Positions 10,217 through 22,820 of a stretch of DNA of 64,000 nucleotides are shown here, piece after piece. The stretch's first letter is position 1; every line of letters begins with the position of its first letter. The position numbers and the translations under genes were made by a program. Source of the stretch: Apostichopus japonicus (taxonomy: Eukaryota > Echinodermata > Holothuroidea > Aspidochirotida > Stichopodidae); assembly GCF_037975245.1 (NCBI RefSeq), contig NC_092566.1, positions 6,078,001-6,142,000 on the forward strand, given 5' to 3'. The notes beneath the pieces are model-generated. The model made no database searches. It was given only the letters and a program-made list of their open reading frames with translations, and was not told the DNA's origin.

Positions 10217-10876
10217 TCCGACACATCTACCTCATCGTGGGCTAAGTTTAGGTCTACATCCGACACATATACCTCATCGTGGGCTATTTAAGGTCTACAT
10301 CCGACACATATACCTCATCGTGGGCTATTTAAGGTCTACATCCGACACATATACCTCATCGTGGGCTATTTTAGGTCTACATCCGACACATCTACCTCAT
10401 CATAGGCTACTTAAGGTCTACATCCGACACATATACCTCATCATAGGCTATTTTAGGTCTACATCCGACACATCTACCTCATCATAGGCTACTTAAGGTC
10501 TACATCCGACACATATACCTCATCATAGGCTATTTAAGGTCTACATCCGACACATCTACCTCATCGTGGGCTATTTAAGGTCTACATCCGACACATCTTC
10601 CTCATCATAGGCTATTTAAGGTCTACATCTGACACATTTACCTCATCATAGGCTAATTAAGGTCTACATCCGACACATCTACCTCATCGTGGGCTATTTA
10701 AGGTCTACATCCGACACATCTACTTCATCATAGGCTATTTAAGGTCTACATCCGACACATCTACCTCATCGTGGGCTATTTAAGGTCTACATCCGACACA
10801 TCTACTTCATCATAGGCTAACTAAGGTCTACATCCGACACATCTACCTCACCGTGGGCTATTTAAGGTCTACATCT
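10217..10876. repeat. 41-bp satellite array, 16 copies
   Basis: A tandem array with an exact 41-bp period. The hallmark GGTCTACAT occurs at 10251, 10292, 10333, 10374, 10415, 10456, 10497, 10538, 10579, 10620, 10661, 10702, 10743, 10784, 10825 and 10866. Only the first unit is one base longer. Monomers fall into two types at one site, CGTGGGC or CATAGGC, with further variation in ATCTA/ATATA and in the TATTTAA segment. Types alternate as 82-bp dimers in two places (10374-10537 and 10702-10865). The 41-bp period is not a multiple of three. The 120-codon frame crossing part of the array is therefore a by-product, not a gene. Confidence 0.97.
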
Positions 10877-11795
10877 GGAGTAGACTACATGAGAATGATG
10901 TTATCTTTGTCACTATCCAATGACAATCTATAGTCTTGCAGCTATGGATATCTTGCAAACATCCACAGTTACAAGATATCGTTGGGTATGGCAATGTTGA
11001 CAACTGACTTGTTTTAACTGATTAACTTATCAAAGAAAGAGTTGTAATCTGCAGCTTGTCCAATACCGATTTCTTGTATTCACTTTTTTAACCATCACCT
11101 TCCCATCATTTAAAGTGTCTTTATAATGTACGATTAAATAGCACTTAATTGATTTACACTCCATTGTTTAAAATCAAAACTATAGTATGAAATGTTTCCC
11201 CGAAAGGTAATTAGGGCGGTATTGAAGAACGTAGCATACATAGACCCTGGATATGTGTGTGACCTGATTAATTCGCAAATGACATTGCAGGGCCCTATAG
11301 CTGTACCGCGTAAGATTTGTCACAGGGGTTCAATTCTTATAATGCGTAAGGCTGGCATATATAATATACATTTTTGAGTAAAGTCGAATGAGAATGAAAA
11401 CACTAAATAAGTTCCTTATGCGTCACCTGCCGTACAATCAGTTGTGTTGGTTATAGATATATTTCCATGTTGTGTTAGAGGGTTAACCATTTCTGTACCA
11501 AACACGACTTATTTTAACATTTAAAGACATGTTTACTATACACAATGTTTTCAACATGTACTAATTTAATAGTACTACCAAGAACAGTTTTAATATTCCA
11601 TTTATAATTTTATTCTACCTGTTGAATGCTTTTCCTAACATTGAAACAGACCGTATACGATTTTTGTAAATAGCAAACTTTCTGAGAAATGAAGGTCTAG
11701 CTGTCGCTGGCCATAGGATTTGTAGCAACGAAGTCTTCGGCTTTGAGTACAGCGTTTCTGTATGTTGTCGTGTTGGACGAATTCACCCGTAAATA
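10877..11795. other. No recognisable gene
   Basis: AT-rich unique sequence. No frame over 61 codons, and no RNA gene seen. Confidence 0.6.
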
Positions 11796-11852
11796 GTAAT
11801 AACCGACTTTGCGATCCGCGTTATATAGTCATTGCCGACTTTGCAATCCGCG
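11796..11852. repeat. 32-bp tandem dimer
   Basis: CCGACTTTGCGATCCGCG at 11803 recurs at 11835 with one change, and similar flanks (AGTAATAA / AGTCATTG) precede each copy. The offset is 32 bp. Confidence 0.8.
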
Positions 11853-14850
11853 GTCCCCTTCACAATTTTGCAAAGGCAGTTAGAGAGACTCCGTAGTTTT
11901 CCCTTTCGGGAAACCAATAACTACAACGCAAGCACGATACATGACCGTTCGCTATAGTACCTCCACGTTGCGTCCGTCATACAAGTATCTTATCTTTAAA
12001 CTCAATGCCAGACATATTTATAATTAGTAAGATATGATGCAGTCTTTTAATTTGCATGGCACCACTTCGCACTTCAATAACATCAGCCGCACTAGAGTGA
12101 TGTTTGAAGTTTTGAGCTAAGCTATAATACCAAAGCTGCTGGTATATATGTATGCCGATAAAGGCTCACAATCGAAAGGGTTTTAAGGCTTGTTGTGTCA
12201 AATGTGCCCTTATATATATAAATTGTACACATTTTGGAACATTTTTTATTTGTTATCCATGGAATATCTGTATCTCTCGTTTATCCTATAAATCAATGAC
12301 ATCGTTCTTAGACAAAATTATCTTTAAACGTGCATTAAAAGAAAACATTCGCTTGAATTGATAATGCCTGAATAAGTGCAAGTGAAGAGTTGGGAAGGAA
12401 AAACTGAGATGAAGCTGGGACCAGTTGGTGCTGTCAACAGTTTCCCTATCACATGATAATGTATCATTCGTATGATATACTGTCAATGAGTAATGTAGGC
12501 TTAGGCTACTAGAATTATGCATTATTCGACCTATAGGACGATCAGACGAATACTCGATTGTGAAAATAAATTAAATCCAGACGAAATACCCCTAGCAACC
12601 AAACATTAATCCCTATTTGGTTAAAATGTAAGTATCATCATTGCTGTTATATTATGACGTCATCAACTTAAAAGCGAGCGTTTCCAAGACTTTAATCACC
12701 GCGGTTACTAAATATATGTCTAAGATTCCCAGGCACGCGATTCCCGCCAATTTATCGTGACCGTTTGGTTAACGTTGACCATAAATAACGGGTTAGTATA
12801 ACGATGACTTAAAATTCCTGCGTAATTTTGTATCATAACCAGTGTCCCCTGACTAATAGACACGCATTGATAACGTCCTTGCTCAATTCGTGAAGACTGG
12901 AATATGTCTCCTTAAAGATTTATCAAGTAGACGACAGGTATCGTGGCTTACCTATAAACAGGCAAAATTAGGCTACATGCATGATAACATCCTCGCGACT
13001 TCCCACATTGGTTGAGTACAAGTTTACTGATTTAAGTTTCACCTGTAGTAAATGGCCATCAGAATTCCCCCCAAAAATATGCTAACCAGTCCAAGATTGG
13101 TCACTTATGTTCGAACTCGAAGAATCATTTTACGGCCAATCTCACCCCTCAATACCGCCCTTGCAGACTAGCAGTTCGGCAGACTCATATTTCGGTTTCG
13201 TACCAACTTTGGATTTTGGTTGTGTTACTTCTCATTTTTGATGTTGCAGAAAAGTTGTGGGTTTGGTAAACGATATTTTGGTTATCGAAACCAGGTTAAG
13301 AATGTTGTACTGGTTAGCACATTCTCTCACCTAGACAGTCTGGTCCCTTTAGGCCGTATAGTTCAACCCATTTAGGACCCCACGCCTATGTCCGCGAAAC
13401 CTCCATAAATTGTTTTGACAAACGAATGGCTAACTGCAAATACCTCGGGCGTTTTATCTAACGCATTAAAAAAAAGGAGGCTTTTCTTGTGGTGAGTTGT
13501 GTTGGGACTGCGTATGACTACGTTATGGAACCATCTTGACATGCCTTAGGGAACAATTTCAGATCTTTTAGCATTTGTTTTACCTAACTCCTTTATCTGT
13601 GACGTCACCGTAAAAAAGATAGCCTTCCAATCAATATGAATTTTGCTTACTCCTAGCGATCCATCCCAGAACAAGAGACGACACAGGATACCCCTAATAG
13701 CGTAGAGCGCACAATTCGATATTCACTAGCTATACGGAACTGTTGTGGCACGCTTTGCTACAACTGAAACTATCAGGAAACCGCAAATAAACGGGTCTGG
13801 TGTTTCATGTTATACTTGGGTAATGACAAACATGATTCACAATAAAAAAGGATTATAAAGCAGAATTATTAATATTTTTTGGAACTCATATGAGAAACGG
13901 AAGGAAGCATCCAGAGAGACAGAGAGAGGTAAGTACACTCTTGCATAAATACGTATATGTACAGTATATATCCTATTAAGTCAGCTCACTGCTTAGGCTG
14001 ATGTTAGCCCGTTCTAGCTGGGATATACTTGTATAGATCTTACCACGGAACAAACACTGCATTATTGATGTGTACTTAAACCGGTCAGAAATGAAGGGTA
14101 TAGTTACCGTGGTATAGGTTAAGGAGGGACCACACAACGTGGTCCGCGAGAAAACATAATTAAGTCCACCCGGCAAGCTATTAATTATGCAAACAGCTCT
14201 CCATCGAGTGGTGTCTGCATGATCTGAAAGGCTTGGGTTTTATCGCAACCCCGACTCCTACATATGTAGAATTAGTGAGTTGGTTGATTATGTATAGCAA
14301 ACAAGGCACACATGTATATGCAAACCAACACGTATGTATTTTCATATTTCGTATTTTATGAAATGTATATCTTGCGACTAGTTTTCGAATTGTCATGTAC
14401 ATAATGTAAGTTATGTTTTGTACTGAACCATAAGCAAGCATATTTAAGTTTAGAAACTCGTGCAATCAGGCACAAACATAGAGATTACTGCAGAAATAGC
14501 TCATCAATCCCTGTTAATCTTTTCTTCTCGCCTCGTATTCTGTCTTTCTTTTCACATTTGGAACAACTCTAAGGTTGTCATCAGTTAAGCTACATTCCTT
14601 ACAACAACAAAAGCTCACCGAAGATAAGGTCAGCTTTGCTAACACTGTTCACAGAATTTAAATCTCCTTACTAGCGATATACTTAAAAAAAAAAAACTTT
14701 CACTGTTACTTTAAAGCTATTACGAAAGTCGTCCACTGTACTTAGTTCACGAGGTGGAGATTGTATACTTGATATCTCAACTGGCTGATACAGTTGATAA
14801 CATTCTTGCTCCATTTGGGAGATACCATTGTTGAATTTAAAATCATGTTA
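11853..14850. other. No recognisable gene
   Basis: About 3 kb of unique AT-rich DNA. It carries TGACGTCA octamers at 12655-12662 and 13600-13607, the latter within the 10-bp palindrome GTGACGTCAC. No frame over 94 codons and no element termini were found. Confidence 0.55.
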
Positions 14851-14882
14851 GAGGGGAGGGAGGGGTGGTGGAAGGGGAGGGG
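14851..14882 (+). other. G-rich tract with G-quadruplex potential
   Basis: Several GGGAGGG and GGGG blocks separated by one to four bases satisfy the usual four-G-tract pattern. Whether it folds in vivo is unknown. Confidence 0.6.
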
Positions 14883-14992
14883 CTACCATAAGTTTGTTAA
14901 ATATGTTGTCAAGAAGTAGTAGGTGAAGCTATTCGGTTTTCCTTTGTGTATCTTTTGTTTTGGAGGATGAAAGTCAATGTTGACGTTATGTT

Positions 14993-14994
<2 letters not shown>

Positions 14995-15050
<56 letters not shown>
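14995..15050. repeat. (TA)28 microsatellite
   Basis: Fifty-six bases of uninterrupted TA. The array is self-complementary and could extrude as a cruciform; its length is probably polymorphic. Confidence 0.98.
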
Positions 15051-15053
<3 letters not shown>

Positions 15054-16816
15054 TATAGGCAAAACTTACAAACCTATATGCAGCAACATTTGTATCTAAG
15101 AAAATAAACAAACCAACTATAACAGACATTGTATAACAACTATTGATCAGGGTTCTGTGACATCACCTTTAGCTTTGCTAAAGTATATAGGCTTCTGTAT
15201 ACAAAGGTGCATACAAACACAGTGATTCAATGCTTTGAAATATGTTTATTTCAATGAGGTTGACTTAGACTTTAAAAGAAAAGAAAAAAATATTTCTTTT
15301 GTCAAGTTCGTCATGGAGATATTCCTATGTATATAATTGTATTTTTGTATGTAGAATTCGCAAAGGTATTCATAATTCATTCATATAACTGTAGTCGCCA
15401 ACATAGTCCATGAATTTTCTCATGCATAGCATCATTATTGTTTCCCGCTTAACATAAATTAGTGTACAACAGTACTAGCTCTTATAGCCTTCCACAACCA
15501 TGTAAACCGCCAACTTACTTAACACAACGACTTCTGCAGTGTGGCCAAAACGTTTGCCTTACATAGCTACTTCAAAAGTGCATTCATCTCTGTAAATTCT
15601 AATATCATCGTGCAATGCCGCAGTTTATTTCTCTTTTTTTTTAGAAAGTAAAAGATGTAAAGAAATAATTTTCATCAATTTGGTTCTAGACTGATAAATG
15701 AAGAGACGGACTCCGCCCCCCACCCCACCCCCCCCCCGAGGATGTTTGAACTTGAAGTTAACATCTTGCCCTTGTATGTTGGTAATGTTCTCACAAGGCC
15801 ACGTGGAAGATAAATTAGTTATTGTGATAGCAAGATGTGTCTCTATGGATTTTTCTACCAAACCTTTACAACTTAATCGCCAAGTTGCCAGTTATTTTGA
15901 GGTTATTTCCTCGTAGTCGTCTGCTGAGCAAGATTTATTCACAACTTCGGTCTCGTCTTTATTGAAAACCATGAAATAATATATATAAAGAGACACTTTG
16001 ATTAACGTACACGGCGGTTGGATTTCTCAAGAATGGAAACTTCCAGTTGTTAACAATACGATATATCTGGGCAATGTCGTGCACGGATAACACGACACAT
16101 TCATACATGTATATAAATATATATTAAGAAAGTAAAAGTCGCTTCATATTACATCTTATTGGAGTATAGCCATAATATTTTATTACAGAATATTTGTTTC
16201 TTAATAATGTATTCTATAAACCATCGATAGATGCACAACTCAGGAATGAACGAACTGTACTTTCTGTTCAGTTTACTGTATTACATGTACCTTACACATA
16301 TGAATTATTGTGATGATTGTATAGTTCATCGTTTCGTAAAACAATACTGAAATTTCACATGTCACGCGTGACGCCATAATAAAAACAAACTCAAGGCTAA
16401 AGAAACACACAATGATTGTAAACCTGTCTAAAGGATTGAAAAAAATTCTTACAAATTAATAAGTACAATTTAGATTGGTAACGACTAAGTAACCCCGAAA
16501 ACGAATAAAGAGTTAAAACAAAATTAAATCGATTTAACTGAACTGTTCAATGTCATCCTCATGATAAAGTAAACCATATAACGACAGAATGACGCCGCAT
16601 AGAACTTCTATATAAAAGCACAATGACCGATACAATATATGTTATACATACGTAGGAGTAAGTAACCAATATACGTCACTCCGGTTAGAGTCCGGAGCAC
16701 GGTATTACCGCTTTGTCAGTTATTGGAAGTATATAATCACACTTCCAATCCTTAATGAGCATTGAATTGTTGCAAGTGTATTACTTTATGTTAAGAACAT
16801 TTTTCCTGTATGGCTG

Positions 16817-16818
<2 letters not shown>
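15051..16818. other. No recognisable gene
   Basis: AT-rich unique sequence. A C-rich patch (15713-15739) accounts for overlapping frames on both strands at 15625-15916. Confidence 0.6.

Positions 16819-16878
<60 letters not shown>
16819..16878. repeat. (TA)30 microsatellite
   Basis: Sixty bases of uninterrupted TA. Confidence 0.98.
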
Positions 16879-16880
<2 letters not shown>

Positions 16881-19650
16881 CTTCCTATGTGCTTGATTTA
16901 ATGATTCTGGTGTTAGTTGTGACCAAACTCATCGAACCATGTGGTTTTTTAAACTGATCCATGAAATCCTTCGAGTTCCGTGCTATTGAGACTTACAAAG
17001 TCACTCATATATGGCTATGGGGATGTATGTGTTGCAACGGATGATATATACATAAGTGGCATGATGTATCCATTTTTACCACACGTTTTGTAAAAGTAGG
17101 TCTATCACTCGAAACTGCCTGTGTTTGATGGACCGCCTGTTAGCATGGTTTAGCAACCTTCCATACCACATTTGAAGTCTTTTAAATAGGTCACTTTTCG
17201 GGGTCGATGAAACTGTGTTAATCGTTTTAGTGTGAATATATCAATTTCTTGCATACATTAATATCATCCATGACATCATTTAGCTGTAAAACGTAAACAA
17301 TGACCTCATTTGCGGTCACAGGACAAGATATCATAAAACGAAATATAAACATATAAATTGATATGATATTTCCCATACTGCCATATATGAACAGACTTTA
17401 AATTATGCGCTGCTTTGGATGGCCTCGTCTCCCTTTAAAGGTTTTGCTCGTGAAATATGTGTCACTTAGCTATAAGGTTGAAGCAAACTCTATGATTGTT
17501 GGCCTATTCAGCGTCTATACTTGGCTTATCAAGAATAAATTTAGAAGCAATTTGTTTATTTGGTAACACGGTTTCTTCTAATTCACAAACATTTGGAAGC
17601 TCATGAACAAACTCCATCATAAAATAATGAAAAACACAACAGTGGCGTTTATCATGGTTCGGATTAAGCGTTTGATAATTCTTGTGCAGTAGTGACATGC
17701 CCGGATGAGGAAGGGTACAGCAAGGTGACGGGTGTGAGCCAAGGGAATGGGAGGGGGTTGTATGCAAGAGAGCGTGTTACTGGATGTCGCACTCGATATA
17801 CATACTCCTTAACTGTATATATTATCTGGTTATCTAGTTTCATCTCGCATGCTGGCTGACAAGGCATGAGATTACTGTATGGTCGACTGATTTCATTTTA
17901 TCTGAGAGATCTCCAACATGACTTCTTCTTCTACTTAGAAACATTCCAGCTAATATATTTTCACTTCAATTTTACAAGACTTTAAAGTCTGTTTCTTCTC
18001 ATGGTGTTGATTGTATATAATACTACGTTCGCCTTTACATGAACCTTTGCCAGAGTTAATGAACAGTAAGGAAGCTCATGCACTTTGTAATCTCAATTGC
18101 AGTGGTTTACATTAAATTTTAGCCTAAAAGAAATGGTCCATTGCGTTAGTCAACTTTTCAAAGGCGTTAAGTATAAGAGATAAACAAATTCCCTGGATGG
18201 CAGTGACGTCACACTTTACTATGGTAATTTGATGCCTAAAGTAGCTATTAAGTGGATGTCTTTTACGAAAATCTAATCTGAAGTCTAACATTTCATATCT
18301 GAAAAAAAACTTATTTTTAAAAGAAAGTAAATACGGAGAGAGCGTAGAGCAGGCGGGCAGAGTGTACTACTCTTGATTAAAAATCCATTATATGAGCGTT
18401 AATATTAGTAATTGTATTTTAGAACGCAATGATAGAGAGTCAAATGAAACGTTCAATATTGTGGTTCATCTTTGCTAGAAACGTCATGAAAAACTTCAAG
18501 CAGAATGCAATTATAAACAAGAAAGTACTATTTATTTTCCATTGAAAGTGTACTTTACTCTATGTGTTTCGTCTTCTATAGACGTGGCGTGATGACTTAA
18601 GGCTAGTAAGGCCAGTTGGAGACATGTGCTAACACAACACATTAACTAGCAACTTTAAAGCTGCGGTGTATATATTTAATCAAATTAATAGCTTATGAAC
18701 TAATTGGACAGAGAATCCTGTTGCTGCTCATAGATATCTGTCATATGAAAAATAATTGCTTAAGTCAAGCTCAAGCGGTGGTGCTAATGATACAGCAATG
18801 CGTCTGTGCATGTGTTTGCCTGTCTGTCTGTTTCGTCACGGCTATATGTTGATACTACTTTCTCATTATACATACACCACGTAGATAGTAGCTTAACCTA
18901 ACCGATAAAATAACGTATAGGCTATATAGTATACCAGTGTTAACATTTATGTCTATACTATATGACAGAGTCATATAGGCTTTCGTGCATGTCAAATACT
19001 ATTGAAACTTCCTCCTGTGTTTGTGTACTGCAACAAATCAATGCGCTGTTTTGCCCAGGTCCCTTGGTACTATACGCAGACTCACGTAGTCTTTTAATCC
19101 GCGGGTGTGAGATCAATTAACAGCCTCTTAATTAAATCATGTAAATGTCATGGGGGTGGACAAAACATGGCTCAAATTTCATATGACAGAGGCGTAAACC
19201 TTAGCACTGCCAAATGTTTTACTCTGCTTATTAGACACTACAGTTGTGCTTTGAATAAATTTTATTTTCGACTCCGCATATTCTGTGCGCCTTCATAACA
19301 AATCTTCTTACGTGTATGTAGACGTATTTCGTGTGGATCTTACGGCGAGCAATCACAAGGACTTGAAGTGTTAATTCTGGTTAAATCCTTCTTAAACATT
19401 GTCAAGTCGGAGACAGCTGTAGGCAAATTTTTTGTCAATACCGAATATAAGTTCTGCTGGTATACACAGGCTAAGGTGTATAGCACCGCTGGTTATAGTA
19501 AACACTTTGACTTCATTTCAAATTTTTGTTTAGCAACTGATAAACTACGCGGTGCAGTATATAGTGTTTAGAAGATACGGTAACAAACAATATAATTTTA
19601 TGCATTTCAGATATGATTGAAATTAAGCGAGGCACCGTATCTAAGCTAGA
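16879..19650. other. No recognisable gene
   Basis: Unique AT-rich DNA with one GTGACGTCAC palindrome at 18203-18212. The frames are short (87 codons or less) and unassignable. Confidence 0.55.
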
Positions 19651-19671
19651 TAATAATAATAATAATAATAT
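19651..19671. repeat. (TAA)n microsatellite
   Basis: Seven copies of a TAA trinucleotide. Confidence 0.9.
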
Positions 19672-19875
19672 AGGTGTCGGTATGGTCTGAAGTGTACAAG
19701 CATGTGTAGTGATCTGTGTTCAAACGTAGAGTGATAAATGTAGAAACAAATCAAAAAATAATAAAATCATATTTCATTTTCACCGTAAGGAAAAATTTTC
19801 AAATGAGAAGATAGGCCTACAGCATACTGCTGAAATTTGCAGTAGCTTAGTAGAGTCGGGTAGGTAATGAAGGGT

Positions 19876-19888
19876 GGGGGGGGGGGGG
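19876..19888. repeat. G13 homopolymer
   Basis: Thirteen consecutive G. A TAGGCCTA octamer lies close by at 19812-19819. Confidence 0.9.
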
Positions 19889-21159
19889 CTTAATACAACC
19901 ATAGCGACGTCCTAACCATGTCGGAAAATGAGGACAATTACCTCCACCGAGCCCTGTCTTGAAGCCTCAATTTTGTCATAAGTATATCATGATAATGATA
20001 ATATATTATTATTTATCCAATGTAATTCTCTCTAACTGAGCTCAAGCCCGGGGTTGTTGCCCTATGTACGTCACCCCTTCTCCTCTCGTGAGGCCTGACT
20101 ATAGTGTTAAGGATAGGTGAGTGGAATAGTTATAGGCCTACTGGTACTCGTCTATACGCGCTCGAGTTAGTGCACACGTATAACTACAATGAGTATATCG
20201 TTCGCATGATTACAATGATGCCCTAAAGTCTTTATTTTGCAGTGAAATATATAAATAGAGGAAAAGAGTCGTATCTTGGTTAGAAAATCAGAAGATGTTT
20301 CGAAAGTGCACACGTTAGCCCAGGCCACACGATAAGGTTTGAAAGGTACAATATCAGGTGTTGAAACTAGATTGAAAGATTGAAAGCGTTGTTGGAGCTG
20401 ACATGGTCTTATAGGATCACTGAGAATGGAAAAATGAAAAGTGAAATTGCTTAGCTCCTCTCAAAGTGCCTGGAGGGGTAAATGTTACTGTTTGTATACG
20501 CAAGAATGTGCATTGCGCCCCCTTAAAGCTGCACTGCCGTTAAATATTTATATTTAAACATACACATAGCCTACATATACATATTATGGTGTAAGTGTGG
20601 CATATCGTCTGCAAGTTGCAGTAGATTTATGAATCTAAGTGTCGTTTGGGCTAAAACAGAGTGAACCTTAGCGGTATCAAGTTCACTAGAGGTATACTGC
20701 ATTTGCCGCTGCCCCATGGTAATGTATTAAAATCGGGGGATGGGGGTGGCAATGGGACTGGTTACAGGCAATAATTGCTGCCATGTTTGATTTCGTTTCT
20801 AGGCGGTGGCGTGCACAGGATTTCAAAGGTATGTGTGTGGGAGGGGAGAGAGGGGCGGGGTGAAGATGTAGGAGATACAAGATTACTCACTGTTTCTGTT
20901 TCGTGTCAGATTACGTCACTTTCTGTTTTTTTCGAAACCTTTGATGATTGCTTTTCGACGAGCCCCCTCTACAAAACCCTGCAACTTTTCATTTGTCTGT
21001 GAGTCATTAGATCAGTGACGTACATATTTTGACGCATATACCTTTGCACCCTCTCACAAATTTCGTATTTCCATGTTGAGCGTTCTAACGATGTTTGAAT
21101 GCTCATACAGGCATACCTTTGACCCCATATACAGGTGTCGTTCCCTACATGGCCGGGGA

Positions 21160-21900
21160 GCGAATTTTTTTTTCCCAAACAGGTTTGCAATTACGGAGTT
21201 TTTGCGCCAATCAGATTGCTCGTGACGTCAGCATCAAAAATAGCATCGCTTGGAAGTTCGAAGACATGCACTGAGTTACACACTGACACTTACTTAAGTC
21301 TAGTTACGGGGTTTCCCATCAAACGCCCTAACTATAATTTGAATGCTTGAATCACATGTTGACCTTACTTATGATACATACGCTACATTCTATTGGGTTC
21401 GTGTTTACGTTATTCAAGATTTGTGAGCCGTTCTACTGCAACCGGAATTTGTTTCGTGGAATGGGTAGGCCTACACTAAAATCAACTTCATGAGTCTTGA
21501 ATGAATATACGCAAACAGTTTAGCACAGTATGATATTTTTCCGTCACTGCACTGTGTAGACAGTTATAATACATATAGGCCACCAGCGCATGTGTGATGT
21601 ACCCTGTACGAACATTTCATTGTGCGTTGTTATCGACTAATGCCTTCACAGAAAACTTCGATCAAAGTAGATGATCATACCATACTAGTGTGCTCAATAT
21701 GTCTAAACCAATTCCAAACACATATACAACGAAAAGCTTCGGGTAATTTTGAACGGGTATATCTTCGTTGCAACGAATGGATACAGACACTTTGGTTACC
21801 TGGAAGTGAAGGTTTTTATCGTGATGACGTAACGTTTCCGACCAATCATGAGCGCCTATTTACACGCAATTGCAAACATGTTTGGGAAAAAAAAATTCGC
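21160..21900. mobile_element. Foldback / MITE-like element with long inverted arms
   Basis: The first 36 bases (21160-21195) match the reverse complement of the last 36 (21865-21900) at 34 positions, including an exact 21-base block with T9/A9. Weaker similarity continues inward for about 60-70 bp on each side; both arms carry a TGACGT core and a CCAAT or ATTGG motif. The arms enclose about 740 bp. No transposase-like frame is present. The 125-codon frame at 21622-21999 runs through the right arm and out of the element, so it is probably not a gene. I could not fix the outer ends or find a target duplication. It could also be an inverted duplication of another repeat. Confidence 0.7.
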
Positions 21901-22758
21901 GGCCGGGGAATCGGGTTCTTTGTTCCAAGGACCGTATATCCTCTTCTTTATAAAATACTGGATCCGCCCCTAATATACCACCACCCTGCATCTCATTAGC
22001 CCCACCCCTCCTCATTCTCCATCCGCTTCGGTTCAAGACATAGATGCACTACCAGCAGGAATCAGGGAGCGCTACCAAATCTCCTTGGTAACACAGGTAC
22101 ACTACAAGATACTTTTCAATATGTAACGAGACGCTGTCGTCTTAACGTTGCAACAGATCCCTCATATCCCTGACCTTGGCCTTGCGGAGGTCAGGCGCGT
22201 TGCTAGGTCATCCTCAAGGTTCACCGAAATCGGTTCTTTGTTACGCCCAGATTCCACGCTCGTAATTAAGACATGAGATTAATCCTTGGAGGATCATGTT
22301 AGATACGTCATATACTCCTGGAATGTCCCAAAGATATGGAGGCCAGCGTATTATCGTCCTTATTATCATACCGTTTCACTTTCAAAAACCCTTATTTGTT
22401 TGGCTTAATTTCATCTTATTTACGGTGTTTCCCCGTTTCCTTGACAATTACGACCTAGGTTTGGTTTAGATTTTCTGCCATAGGTTTTGTTTTGCGGGGA
22501 TAACTGTGGTTTACAAAGCTGTTTGCTATTTTTTTATGTGGAGATATCGAAATAATATCCTTGGAGGTCGACACAATCATACAAAGGTGTGAAACCATCA
22601 TCAGAATTAAGAGGTTTTATGATCTCCTCCTCCATTCAGTTGTCAATAAATCATTTGAGGCTCTCCTAAAGATGACACATTCGATAGATTCCAAATTTGC
22701 ATATGTCATATTTGTAAACTTTAAGGTGCAACTGCTCTCTAGGGAATGAAAGAGATGG

Positions 22759-22820
22759 TGGGGTAGGTGAGAGTGGTAAGGGGAGGGGAGATTGGGAGAT
22801 TGGGATGATAGGGGGGGGGG
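22759..22820 (+). other. G-rich tract ending in G10
   Basis: Repeated GGGG, GGGAGATTGGGAGATTGGG and a terminal run of ten G give strong G-quadruplex potential. The stretch also contains a small GGGAGATT direct repeat. Confidence 0.65.

Noticed and set aside
10125-10487. 120-codon frame over the 41-bp array
   Set aside because: It shifts phase through the repeat every unit and is explained by the array.
20800-20860. GGTGGCGTGCACAGG, resembling another hAT terminus
   Set aside because: No matching right end or 8-bp duplication could be found.
21955-21972. CTGGATCCGCCCCTA, resembling a hAT right end
   Set aside because: No partner left end (GGGGCGGATCC) in a sensible position.
21622-21999. 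Longest open frame in the window (125 codons)
   Set aside because: It reads through one arm of the inverted-repeat element and out the other side; no domain is recognised.
22176-22200. TGACCT...AGGTCA everted half-sites
   Set aside because: The 11-bp spacing is not a recognised receptor geometry.
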